From the NCBI RefSeq assembly GCF_900700375.1, contig NC_041719.1, positions 16,670,479 to 16,734,478 on the forward strand: DNA of 64,000 nucleotides, in the 5' to 3' direction. Below, piece after piece: positions 23,353 to 33,101 of this stretch (positions are counted from its first letter, which is position 1; the number at the start of each line of letters is the position of its first letter). Source of the stretch: Denticeps clupeoides (Eukaryota; Chordata; Actinopteri; Clupeiformes; Denticipitidae). Both the position numbers and the translations under genes were made by a program. The notes below the pieces were generated by a model. That model was not told the origin of the DNA. It was given only the letters and a program-made list of their open reading frames with translations, and made no database searches.

Positions 23353-24214
23353 TGTTACGTCCTCTGACGTATTTATTTTATGTTTATTGTATTGTAAACA
23401 TGAATTGTCATGCTACACTATGTTGTGTTTCTCTCTCATCTTTTTCCCTTTTTTTCTTCCTCTCGTCTACCACACTTGGTGTAGCTCAGCTGTGCCTTAT
23501 TGCACCAATCACCGCTGGATCCACATTGGCTAACGAGGGGAGCTCTGTGGAGTTAAAGGCTGCCGACACCTGAAGGACAGGGGAGGGTGTTTTGGGCGCA
23601 GGCGCCCTCCTGCTTTCTGACCCGCTCACTAGAGGAGATTGTGTTTTCTCCTGCCTTAGACATTAGCTTGTGTGCTATTGCTTGTGCTATGTGTTAGCTT
23701 GTTATTTGTGCTAAGGTGCTAGCCTTAACTTCAACTTCACCCGTTGTCATCTTGTTACTACAGCCCCATTCCTACTCTTTTCCGAAACTTGAGCTCTTTG
23801 TTTTGTTTACTTACTTATTTTAAGAAGGAGCAGTAGGGAGGAGGACGCCATTTACTTTTGGTCATCTTTTCTCATGTGTTGAGTTAGTAAGGGAGTCAGG
23901 TAAGACTTCTGTTGTTTATTTGATATTTTCTTTTGTGAGGTTACCTGAGTTTCTTTACCACTAAGTTAGAACTGTTATGTTTGTTATTTTGGCCTTGTTC
24001 CCTCCTGAAGTTGGTTTTGCTCCCTGTTTTGGATATTTGAGTTTGTAAATAAAATCTTTTTGTTTGGCATTTAAGAATAGTGTGATCTTTTCGGAGTGTT
24101 GGGACAGGGGAAAAGCAAATTAGACATTGTATTCAGGTTTGTAGATTAAAAACCTGCTATCTTAATTCGTTTTGTTACTTCTCTTCCACCCCTAGACACG
24201 AGGAGAACGTAACA
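23353..24214 (+). repeat. 3' LTR of the nested Gypsy element (862 bp)
   Basis: It matches the 5' LTR along its length apart from the heptamer array and scattered single differences. It is followed directly by the CCAC target duplication and the rest of the older LTR. Confidence 0.92.
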
Positions 24215-24351
24215 CCACCAATCACGGCAGGAAGTGGGAGGAGTCCAATCATGGCTGATGAGGAGCCACCCTGCAACATTACAGAGACAGAAAGAGAGAG
24301 ACACACACAAACACAACAGAAAACACCCATAGTCTGCCACGGGACGTCACA
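24215..24351 (-). repeat. 5' LTR of the minus-strand Gypsy element, outer part
   Basis: The stretch 24287-24351 matches the 60 bp LTR remnant at 12698-12757 almost base for base, ending in GACGTCACA. This shows that the nested element split one LTR. Confidence 0.85.
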
Positions 24352-24377
24352 GTTACCCACTAGGCTACTACCACTCC
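24352..24377 (-). mobile_element. SINE family A, 26 bp head fragment
   Basis: This is the reverse complement of the first 26 bp of SINE family A. It abuts the LTR end and is inverted relative to the SINE at 12622-12697. Confidence 0.7.
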
Positions 24378-24399
24378 ACATGTAAATGTACAAAAATGT

Positions 24400-24720
24400 T
24401 GGCTTGGGCATGGCTTGGCTCAGCCTGGTCAAGAAATGTGGAAAGGTCGTGTCTCGGCAAAGGGCTTGGCTTGGTTCCGCTCAGCAGATGCGGGGCTTGG
24501 CTCTGCATGGGCGGGGCTTGGCTCGGCCTGGACGAGAAACATGAATGTGTCTTGGCCCAACCTGGGCTTGGTGTGGCAGGTGCATGGCCTGGTTATGGCC
24601 TGGTTCAAGGGGGACGTGGCTTGGCTTGGCCTGATTGTGGCTTGGCTCGGCCTGGGCGTGGTTTGGCTCAATGCGGTTTTGTTTGGGCCTGGTTGCTGGT
24701 CTTCTACGGGGCCTGGTTCA
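24400..24720 (+). repeat. GC-rich minisatellite (ggcttggct-type units)
   Basis: Degenerate units of about 10-25 bp built around GGCTTGGCT and GGCCTGG repeat through this stretch. On the minus strand it is entirely within the last coding exon of the kinase gene and gives the repeated Pro/Ser/Gln/Ala tail. Confidence 0.8.
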
Positions 24721-27700
24721 AGACTCAGCTCTTCCTTGCGGTAAGACAATACTATCTGTGAAGCAGACACAAATCCCTCAGACTCGTCTGCAGGGCCTGG
24801 CTGCTGGTCGTCTGCAGGGCCTGGCTGCTGCTGCTGCTGCTTCCTCTTCCACATCTTGTATTTCTGTAACCAGCCAGGGATTAAGTTAACACACAATACA
24901 CAAATGCACTATAATAAGCGCTGGGTTTAAAATCACTTATTCTGTGTTCAAAGTTCTGTGTTCACCAAAATTCTCCTCTGAACACAAAGACTCAGGGATA
25001 AGGACTGGGTATTGGGTGAGAGAGAGGGGGGCCAACAGACTTACCTCATAGCACTCCAGCCAGAGAGCCATCTGATGTGGCTTTAGGTTTGATCCATTAA
25101 CAAATGGATGCTGCGCACAGACACACACACAAACACACACACAGAGTGTTAGTACTGGTTTTAGTTTTATTTATATTATAAAATACGAGATCAAGGTATA
25201 TGGGTATATGTCAGTAGAGTTACAATTCTGACTTGTGTTTCCTTACCAAAAGCAGCTCTTCAGCTGAAGGCTGCCTTCGTGGATCTACAGTAAGGACCTG
25301 ATGGACAAAGTCCTCAAATGTCCTAGACCTGACAAGAAAACTGTCCGGATTCATTGCAATTTAGCTGTGTGTATGTATGCAATGAAGAAAACATTCACCA
25401 ATTTCCTTCCTCTTTCACTTGTGAGATGAAGGCAGCTTTCCTGAAAACGCAGAGAAAGAAAGAGACACATCAGCCTTAAGAACAGACACACACACACACA
25501 AGGGACTACTGAATATACAGTTGGTCCAAATTTGTTAAGTAAACAGCATATGCTGTACTTGTGTTTCCATTTACTCTGCTGGCTATGAAAAGTGTGTGTG
25601 TGTGTGTGTGTGTGTGTGATTGTTTACCGGTGATGGTCCATGAAGCCGGAGGGATATTTGGCTGTTATGCCCAGTGACCAAATATCGCATTTCTGATTGT
25701 ATGGGCCATTCTTCATCGGCCTGAAGACTTCGGGGGCCATCCTGTATGAGAACAGAGAAGTGAGCACAGAGAGACACACCACACACACAAGGATGAATAT
25801 TTGGTTTTGAAAGAAACTTACCATTGGTAAGTACCTGCAGTCTGAAACGTGGCACCGGGGTCTGACAATTTGGCTGCCACACCCAGATCGCCTGCAGGAA
25901 GAGATGTTTAAACAGTCGTATTCACATTCTTTCTTCACCCATAAATCTAAACACATCCAGCTTCTTTATTGCACTTCACAGGAAGTGGTTGAAAAAAATT
26001 GTTTCTTGAAGTCAGTACTCACAGATGTTCACTTCGCCAACATTGTTTACAAGGACATTCTGTCCCTGTAGACCAACACACAGACACACACAAGTTAGCT
26101 ATGACAGTACGCTAGTAATGAATAGTATTCTGTGTAAATATAGCTTCAAATCAGACAGTAAAGAACCCTCATAACTTTCAGATTGGTGTGTGATGAGATA
26201 CCTTTATGTCACGATGCATGATCTGCTGGCCATGCAGGTACTTCAGCCCCTAGTGGACACAAAGAGGAAGTACATCACATACAGATCTGGAAAAAGTATT
26301 AAGTGTGGGTGTGTATGTGTGTGGGTGGGTTTGTTCGTGTAGGAATAATTACCCGTAAGACCTCCCGGCATACATAAGCCGTCTCCCCCTTGTAAAATGT
26401 GCCAAAATCTGTCCAGAAAACAAAGCAAACATGAAATGCCACCCTGAAAACACAGGAGAAGAAAACTCAGAGTGAACGGCACTGTAGTGTTACCTTTGTA
26501 GAGATCACGGAGAGACCCTCCACCACAGAACTCCATGGCTATAATGAGGGTCAGACCTTCCCCCTGCCTAAAGAAGAAGGACAAATGTTGAGTCTCGGTC
26601 AGTCACATGATCACAAGGTTTTAGAAACAGAAACTCTCAAGTTGTGAACAACATCTCTGGATTCTTACTGCAAGTAGGCGCCATGAAATTTGGTCACATT
26701 CTGATGGTTGCACTCCTGCAACCGGCGTATCTCTTGCAAGGGGTCAATGACAGCTTCAGAAAGACAGACAACACACATGTTTAGACAGGGTAAAAAGATA
26801 GGATATACACACAATCTATTACCAAGTCACTGCACTAATAAATTTCACATCACACACAGATATACAGACCCAAACAAAAAGCTCAGGGCAGAACTTTCAG
26901 CTGGACCACAACACTAAAGTTCTGTTGGGTCATGGTTAAATACAAATGACACTTTCTCACACACACACTGTATCTCTCTCACCTCCATCATCCCAGTGTA
27001 CAGATTTCAAGGCCACAAGGTCCTTAGATTGACGCTTCTGAGCCTGCAGCACAAAGAGCAAAGAAAAGCATCAGCTGCTGTTCTACACATTCAAAAGCAA
27101 AACGTCTATTCATAGAAAGAACATAAGAATAAATCCATTTAGTTTTGAATTTATTAATGCACATTTTAAACAAATATGTGCATAAAATGTACAAAATCCA
27201 AAGGTATGCTACATCACTGTTTGTGGTGGTGTAAGAATTTTTAAATGTTTTTAAGTAAGTCATTGAAATGACCATCAAAAGATGAAAACATTTTAAAAGA
27301 TGAAAACATTCTTATTTTTTCATCTGGGTTTATACCCAGGAAAACACACTTATAGGAGACATGAGCAAGCATTTATAGAAATGCATTGCATTGCTATGGA
27401 AACAAACTCACAGGCCAAGAATTAATATGTGGATGAAACAAATGTTGTCAATTCTACCAGTGGAACAGATAACTACAGATATATTAAAGGGTCAACAGCA
27501 GGCATTTGAGAATAAGTGGACAGCCTTCATCTACTATATTACAGATATGGACTTCACAGAGGAAGGAGAGGATGTGAGACAATATCACTGCAGTTCAAAC
27601 CTCATTAATACTTTTGGTTTCTAAATATTTGCTTGCTTGTTACTTTTTTTTTTTGTTTTATGCTGCAGCTATTTTCTACCATTTTTAAAAGACAAGATCT

Positions 27701-28421
27701 GCAGCTGTATTTTGAATTCATATTAAAATTATGTCATCATTATGTAGATTTTCCTGCCCGTTACATGGACATGCACAACGTACAGGTCTGTACATGTTAA
27801 GTGGGAGATCAAATGGCAGCAACTCTGCAACGGTCCCGTACCAGGGGTTATCAATGGTTATAAATTTAAAGAATAAATATATTTATTTCATCAAAACTGC
27901 ATCAAAATATTGTATCAGTTATATTGATATTGTTCCTAACTCAATATTTGTAAAATGTCCCTATCTTTATGTATTATTTCAGTAGAATTTTGTGTTAGTT
28001 ATGTTCTTTTTAATCATACATGTATTTTAAAGAATGATGTCTTTTCACAGATGACCAGACTCCAATATTCTTGAATCAGCACGTATCTATCTGGTATTCA
28101 GCCTTGTGTATGCGGCATGATGGAAGAGTTACGCTTTGGGTGGAGCATTTACATTTACAACATTTATTAGGCGCCCTTATCCAGAGCAATCAGTAGAGAC
28201 AGGGACAGTCCTCCTAGAGACACTCAGGGTTAAGTGTCTTGCTCAGAGACACAATGGTAGTAAGTGGGTTTGAATCTGGGACTTCTGGCTCCTCAGATTG
28301 TTCACATCCAATGTAATTGCAAGTTTGACCTTACCTTGACCACATGCCCAAAAGCCCCACACCCGAGGGACTCCAGGAGTTTAAAATCCTCATGGACATC
28401 ATGACCGAAGTCTATGTCCAT
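24429..28421 (-). CDS. Ste20/MAP4K-like protein kinase (13 coding exons)
   Basis: Predicted cytosolic Ser/Thr kinase of the germinal-centre-kinase group. Coding exons: 28421-28335, 27043-26983, 26753-26669, 26567-26494, 26408-26353, 26249-26202, 26065-26023, 25891-25822, 25741-25628, 25440-25399, 25322-25247, 25110-25045, 24863-24429; 1,257 nt, 418 aa, every junction in frame. Motifs in order are the Gly loop GCGAFG, VALK lysine, alpha-C Glu (LQEIRR), MEFCGGGSL hinge, HRDIKGQN catalytic loop, DLG (for DFG), TYQWMAPE, and CDIWSLGITA. The stretch after GITA is about five residues shorter than in MAP4K3/5, and there is no CNH domain. The last exon encodes a low-complexity tail (QQQQQPGPADD, then PSQAT-type repeats) from a minisatellite. 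Active-site residues are all present, so activity is plausible. The true 3' end is uncertain. Confidence 0.85.
25593..25619. repeat. (GT)n microsatellite
   Basis: About 13 GT units in the intron following kinase coding exon 9. Confidence 0.9.
27050..28140 (-). other. Large first coding intron of the kinase gene
   Basis: AT-rich intron sequence between coding exons 1 and 2 (the intron runs 27044-28334). The open stretch at 27391-27624 (+) has no recognisable motif, and I see no exon. The SINE at 28146-28292 lies in the same intron. Confidence 0.6.
28146..28292 (-). mobile_element. SINE family A in a kinase intron
   Basis: Reverse-complement copy running from the aaatgtaaatg-type tail through the 'gacagtcct...ctcagggttaagtgtcttgctcag' core (core split here for length) to the tRNA-like head, which is degraded. 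Confidence 0.8.
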
Positions 28422-29128
28422 GGTGTTCAATGACAATCCTGGTCCTGATGATCTGGATGTATATGATCTCAGTGATGCTCTGTCGCTTTATTTGCTTGCT
28501 ATCAGCTCGCTCAATGCTCACTTTCGCTCGCAATTCCCTGAGTAAGATACAGAAGAACATTCATTTTAAGACCTGGGACTCTGGGTGCTTCTGTGAATTA
28601 CAGGAGATTAGCAATTGAGTCAGTGACTTCTGGTTACCATGGCAACCGATGATCAACACAGAAATTCAGCAATGAGCATCAAACATTTACTCATGGAAAC
28701 ACGTCCATAAACAATACTCAATATTAAAATTAATTTTATATACTTTCTGTGAACTTCAGTCAAGAATCCATTTACCTGGGGTAAATGGATACATTTTTCC
28801 CCCTCCACACACTTTACTATTACAGTACTAACAAAATGCATAGTTGCTAAATCAAAATAAGATGTGTTTCAGCTACTGGCATCTCACTTTAAAACCTACT
28901 AGCGTTAAATCCGCGTCAGTAATGCTGACAAAAATTAATTCGAACATTTCATCATGGAGACAATCCATAATATGAAAATTAACTTTAAACAGAAGCTAAA
29001 TTTGACCTGTTTAACCATGTCTGGTTACCATGTCATGCCTCCAACACGATTAAATTAACTTTTTCCTGTGTGGATTCTGTAAAACATTATAAATATTTTA
29101 TCAATTAAAAGAGCTGAACTTCACTCAC
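28422..29128 (-). other. 5' UTR and first intron of the kinase gene
   Basis: A minus-strand 3' splice site TTCACAG lies at 28593-28591, so the exon with the start codon probably begins at 28590. The rest, up to 29128, is AT-rich intron with no other feature. Confidence 0.4.
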
Positions 29129-29210
29129 CGCACTCGCCGAAGATGAAGAGTGGAGTGAGAGCGCCCTCTAGCGCAGCATCTTTTAAAACAGCCGGTCACG
29201 CGCAAATTTG
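29129..29210 (-). promoter_or_regulatory. Likely non-coding first exon and promoter of the kinase gene
   Basis: GCG|GTGAGTGAAG on the minus strand at 29129/29128 is a strong 5' splice site at the edge of a CpG-richer stretch, upstream of the kinase start codon. The transcription start itself cannot be placed. Confidence 0.4.
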
Positions 29211-29547
29211 AATTGTGCATTTGCGCTCTGAATTTAAAAACAGTTGGTCTGTTTGTTTTTAAAAGTTGTATTGGAGCGAGGCATTTGCGCTCTATGTGTT
29301 TGGGCGCCATTGACGCGACGCGTAAACAAATCCCTGCTGCTGCCACTAGATGGAGATAGCTGATGGGTGAAAATAACGCAGTAAAATACTGAAAAAATAA
29401 AGTATAAACCAAGATTTGTCCAAAACTTTAAAATGCACTTTAGTATCAGTGCATCGGATCTCCTGATGAGATTTTTCACCTGTTCACCACTCATATTCCG
29501 GTCATTTTTATTTCAGCTTTTCAGTGTATTGCAACTGGGAGCTTCTA

Positions 29548-29557
29548 CCCCCCCCCC

Positions 29558-29588
<31 letters not shown>

Positions 29589-29606
29589 TTTTTTTTTTTT
29601 TTTTTT
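29548..29606. repeat. Poly(C)-poly(T) tract
   Basis: About 41 C (with one A) are followed directly by 18 T. Such a run is prone to sequencing or assembly error, so its length should not be trusted. Confidence 0.9.
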
Positions 29607-29814
29607 AAAGTGTATATAAATGTACCTGTACATTAAAGAGCCCTTAATCATCATCATTATTGTGTATATTAGGGTGGGTAGTGTGAAGCAACCCACCCAT
29701 CAGAAGCTCCTTTATAAGTACTGTAATAAAGGTTAATCTGATCGGTTTTAATTATCTGGCAATCTGGAAACTTCATTATTCCCTGCATAAAAACATGGAT
29801 ATAAACATCAGATG

Positions 29815-30090
29815 CCGCGTTTAGCCTCTCAGCAGGCGTCAATAGCGCCGCCATATTTGGACGGGGTTCCAAATATGCGGATACCTATATACAGATTACA
29901 TTATGAACATAAAATTATGCTATAATTTCAAAAACCGTTTCTTTATAAACACATTCATGTCTGACGAACCAAGACAATAAAAAATGCTTCTCAAAATTAA
30001 ATGCCGCGCTACCCCGTCCCAAGATGGCAGCTCTGCTGACGCATTCGCTCCCTTAGACGCCCGTACTTAAGCGACATCTGGGGTATATAT
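29815..30090 (+). promoter_or_regulatory. CpG-richer promoter-like region with YY1-type sites
   Basis: GCGCCGCCATATTTGG (~29845) and CCAAGATGGCAGC (~30018) fit the YY1 core CCGCCAT/AAGATGGC, which is often near the start sites of housekeeping and mitochondrial-protein genes. It lies directly upstream of the open frame at 30127. Confidence 0.4.
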
Positions 30091-30126
30091 CTGCACAATT
30101 AGAGTAAAGCATCCGGAAAAAACATA

Positions 30127-30378
30127 ATGTTCCACAGTTTTGTGACGTTGTTTTCTTTGAAACCTTTATTTGTACGTAAACTGAACAATCACTTGCAAAA
30201 AGCCTCCAATGTCGGCGTGCTTGTGCGAATCCCCAAGCAGACAGTAACCGAGTTACAACCTGAGCACGCTGAACGTGAACAACTTTTCCTTAAGCAGGTT
30301 ACATTACAAAACGGATATCAATGTCTCGGAAAACAAAGGGTGAATATTATCACTTTTTCCGTGACTGTTCATGTTTGA
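30127..30378 (+). CDS. Uncertain gene start, possible mitochondrial presequence
   Basis: I do not recognise this protein. From the ATG at 30127 the frame begins MFHSFVTLFSLKPLFVRKLN: hydrophobic and basic with no acidic residue, the look of a mitochondrial targeting peptide. A 5' splice site is possible near 30338 (CAAAGG|GTGAAT), well before the stop. Exon-like pieces follow on the same strand: 30500-30590 after CTTCAG, and 31121-31225 after CTCTCAG with the open reading 'KLSEERSSYIKIPELYYQLR'. These could be one gene, but the junction phases were not proved. It may equally be a pseudogene or a chance frame. Confidence 0.3.
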   Translation: MFHSFVTLFSLKPLFVRKLNNHLQKASNVGVLVRIPKQTVTELQPEHAEREQLFLKQVTLQNGYQCLGKQRVNIITFSVTVHV

Positions 30379-30599
30379 CTGGTGTGTGGGTCTCTTGTTT
30401 CAAATCTGGACACCCTAAATTAATTTATATTGGGAATGGGGCATAATATGTAGAAATATGTAATATGTAAACAGTACAAAAATGTATTTTTCTCTTCAGG
30501 CCTTTAAACCCCCTGTCTTCCTCTTTCACAAGGATTGCAAAGTTTCAGCAAGTCTTCACTTTTTAATCAGTTTGTGTGAAAATAAGACCTGAGGATGTT

Positions 30600-31480
30600 A
30601 TTGACGTGAGTATTGTGAACTGTTTACGTGTTTGGCATGTCAACAGGTCCACAAATTATTTTCCATTAGTTTACTAATCTTATTAGGACTGCAATATGTA
30701 CAGATTGGGCATTAACATGACCTTATATCATTGCCAATTGTTTATTCATCCATCTTTGCTGCATCCTAATCCTCCAAAGTGTTGGTCCATCTTCTGAAGG
30801 ATATGCCTGTCCTCTCACATGGTTCTGTTTGATGGGTGTGGCAGAGGTGTTCTGAACTGGAGAAACTCCATAGTGAATTGGCCCACACTCACACAAACCT
30901 TTTTAGGCGGCAGGAGGAGTTTGCCCCTTTCCCCCGAGGTATGGAGCGTACCGTGGGATACCTGTACCTTTGCACCCCTTAATATGTATGGCGGTATAGA
31001 TGCACAGCATTAATTCTGAGCCTCAGCTGTGTGGGTTTTATGTGAGAGGAGGAGTTTGAATGCACCAGCTTCATTTCCATTCGCTCTCTCTCTCTCTGTC
31101 ATTCTGAATTCTCTCTCAGGTCGGTTTTATGAAGCTGTCAGAGGAGAGAAGTTCATACATCAAAATTCCTGAACTGTACTACCAGTTGAGAAATACACAC
31201 ACACAGTTAGAGGAAATAAAGATGTCAAAAGGTTTTCTCAGGATTCCCCATCTTTCCATTGTTTGTTCCTCATTTTGTGAGTCCACAATAAATTGGGAAT
31301 ACTAACACAAGAATTACATGACCATAGTGTCAGCTAATATAAAACTATTAATTTAGTGCTATTCCATACACTTCCAACCAAAGTGGTTACGGTGTATGGA
31401 ATATACAGAACAATATGTACTGTGTATGGAATTCTAGACCCTATGAGATGATTGTGTTGGGCGGTGGTTGCCTGGAAGCA
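30600..31480. other. Spacer or intron-like sequence
   Basis: Apart from the exon-like piece at 31121-31225 and a short CT-repeat near 31084-31098, nothing is recognised. Confidence 0.4.
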
Positions 31481-31499
31481 GAATCAGAAGGTCAAGTTT

Positions 31500-31660
31500 T
31501 TAAATTGATCAACCTGCCATGTGGCAACTGTGGTCCCCTTAAGCAAGGTGCCACCCCCATACATTGCTCCATGAACACCACTTATGGCTGTTTGCTGATC
31601 CTACACAAAATGGGTTAAATGCAGACATCATGTTTGGTTGTGTGCACTGAGAGAAGAGGT
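31500..31660 (+). mobile_element. SINE family B, very degenerate copy
   Basis: The order of words follows family B: 'tggtccccttaagcaaggtgcc', then 'cattgctcc', 'ggttaaatgcagacatcatg' and 'tgtgcactgag', with many changes relative to the copies at 34849 and 40794 (longest word trimmed in meaning; match judged by eye). Confidence 0.55.
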
Positions 31661-31837
31661 GAGAGACTTCTGGAACCCTGTCCTGTTTCCAACTTCCTTG
31701 CTGAGGTAGAAATGAAGGAAGCTCCTGTCTAGCACTTGAGGCCTACAGAGAAGATGTGAACAGTCCTATTCAAATAGACATGACATGAAAGACATGAAAA
31801 CCAACAGCACAGCATCCCAGAGAAGCACATTAGAGTA

Positions 31838-31925
31838 CACGTAGTACTGCACACTGCTCACCAAGGATGATGGTTAAAAGCAGAGGACACATTTCATTGT
31901 GTCACTGTGTGCTGTGCTGCACCGT
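31838..31925 (+). mobile_element. SINE family B, 3' part
   Basis: It contains 'cactgctcaccaagg', 'gatggttaaaagcagagg' and the 'tgtgtgctgtgctgcac' end, the tail half of family B. Confidence 0.7.
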
Positions 31926-31929
31926 TTCA

Positions 31930-32760
31930 CAATGACTGTAGCTCTCTTCAAGACAACACAGACACAGGTCGTCTCTTGATATCGGCTTTATTGCGTGGAC
32001 GTTCTTGTAAAACTTGCGCCATGCACCTTGTGCCGTGAGAACTGTATTTAAGTAAACAGTAAAACGTGTTAACAATTATACGATACAAATATTCAACATG
32101 AACATAAACAAAACATTTCTTATCAAGTACCTCGTTGGCTGCTTGTCCTGAAAATGAGATATGTCCCTGCATATAACCCTTTATTTTAGCTTAGCGGAGC
32201 CTCGTGGAAGACATCTGCTCACCTGCAGTCCATGTGATGGATCTCGTGTCTTTTCTCGCGAGACTTGGTTTATAAATCTTTACATTCAAAATTAACTATA
32301 AATCACATATAATGTATACATCAGATTTCAAACAAAAATTAATTTAACAATAATCATAAAGCATGCAACACATAATAATTCAATCTTTCATATCATAACT
32401 TGTTAACATTGTCCATTGGAAAATGTATTTGTTTAGTCTAACCATGTGAAGTCTGTGTGGATGGACATGTTAAATGTTAGATTTCTGAATATGTGTTTTC
32501 TTTGTTATTTAAATGTAGCACTACATCCATTTATTTTTGATCATTAATAATTTCATGATATAGGGTGCAGCAAGATCATCTATTTCTGCCGTCACATGTT
32601 CTTGGTAAATGTACAGTGTAAAATTAATGAATATTTCAGAGCATCCCGAAATAAAAGTAACCAACAAGAATCCAAAATAAACCCAATATAAATCTGTAGT
32701 TTCTGTAACATATCTAGAGGCATTTTCTAACCATTAAATCTATATAAAAGGATAAAAACT
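31930..32760. other. AT-rich spacer, nothing recognised
   Basis: Neither strand shows an exon with family motifs. An open frame at 31948-32172 (-) has no recognisable content. Confidence 0.45.
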
Positions 32761-32764
32761 GTAC

Positions 32765-32925
32765 CAGGTCGTAGAAATGTTCTTCACTGAAATGTGCATG
32801 CAGCTTTGTGGGAGAACCTCCACAGTTTTGTGTTTGCGTTCTATCAGTCGATTGGTGATCTCTGTTATGTGATAAATGCCACGTTCTCCAGCCTCATCCA
32901 GATGACTCAGATTCAGGCTTTGAAG
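32765..32925 (-). CDS. Possible exon of an unrecognised gene
   Basis: On the minus strand a 161 nt stretch is open in one frame. It is flanked by a 3' splice site (TTCCCTCAG|CTTC) and a 5' splice site (ACCTG|GTACAG). It reads 'LQSLNLSHLDEAGERGIYHI', then 'TEITNRLIERKHKTVEVLPQ'. The first ten residues look leucine-rich-repeat-like, but one repeat is not enough to name a family. No partner exons were found, so this may be an orphaned exon. Confidence 0.3.
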
Positions 32926-32936
32926 CTGAGGGAAGT

Positions 32937-32971
32937 AATGTTGAGTGGGTGGTGATCACCCACTCAACATT
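32937..32971. repeat. Perfect 15 bp inverted repeat with 5 nt loop
   Basis: The arm AATGTTGAGTGGGTG at 32937-32951 and its exact reverse complement at 32957-32971 are separated by GTGAT. A smaller hairpin (GTTTGT-G-ACAAAC) follows near 32979-32991. Both lie between the unrecognised exon and the SINE-U1 chimera. Confidence 0.9.
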
Positions 32972-32997
32972 CATTGTGTTTGTGACAAACATTCTGT

Positions 32998-33101
32998 CGG
33001 TGCTTTGTGGCACCTCAGTGGCACCTTGGCGGATCGGGATTCAAACCAGCAACCTTCTGATTATGGGGCCGCTTCCTTAAACACTAGGCCACCACTGCCC
33101 C
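32998..33101 (-). mobile_element. SINE family B head joined to U1
   Basis: Minus-strand copy of the tRNA-like head (GGGGCAGTGGTGGCCTAG start, 'ggttgctggtttgaatccc' B-box region), ending at 'aaagcaccg'. Its first base sits directly against the last base of the U1-derived sequence on the same strand. Confidence 0.8.

Larger units (their letters stand above)
18297..24214 (+). mobile_element. Gmr1-type Gypsy LTR retrotransposon (fossil), nested
   Basis: Two long LTRs (18297-19300 and 23353-24214), each TGTTACGT...ACGTAACA, flank an internal region bounded by a 4 bp duplication (CCAC) of the host LTR. The 5' LTR is followed by a proline-tRNA-like primer site (TTGGGGGCTCGTCC). Parts in order are gag (~19431-20480, knuckle CX2CX4HX4C-like near 20565-20605), protease (LRDTGSA, ~20755), integrase (~21360-22240), and reverse transcriptase plus RNase H (~22270-23285, YLDDIV near 22465). 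Integrase again precedes reverse transcriptase. Apart from a tandem-repeat expansion, the two LTRs differ at only a few sites by eye, so the insertion is recent. Internally it is broken, with a small number of breaks. It is related to, but clearly diverged from, the element it sits in. Confidence 0.9.

Noticed and set aside
24396-24889. Plus-strand open frames rich in Trp/Leu/Ala/Gly over the minisatellite
   Set aside because: Composition comes from the repeat itself. The minus-strand reading is the one that joins in frame to the kinase exons.
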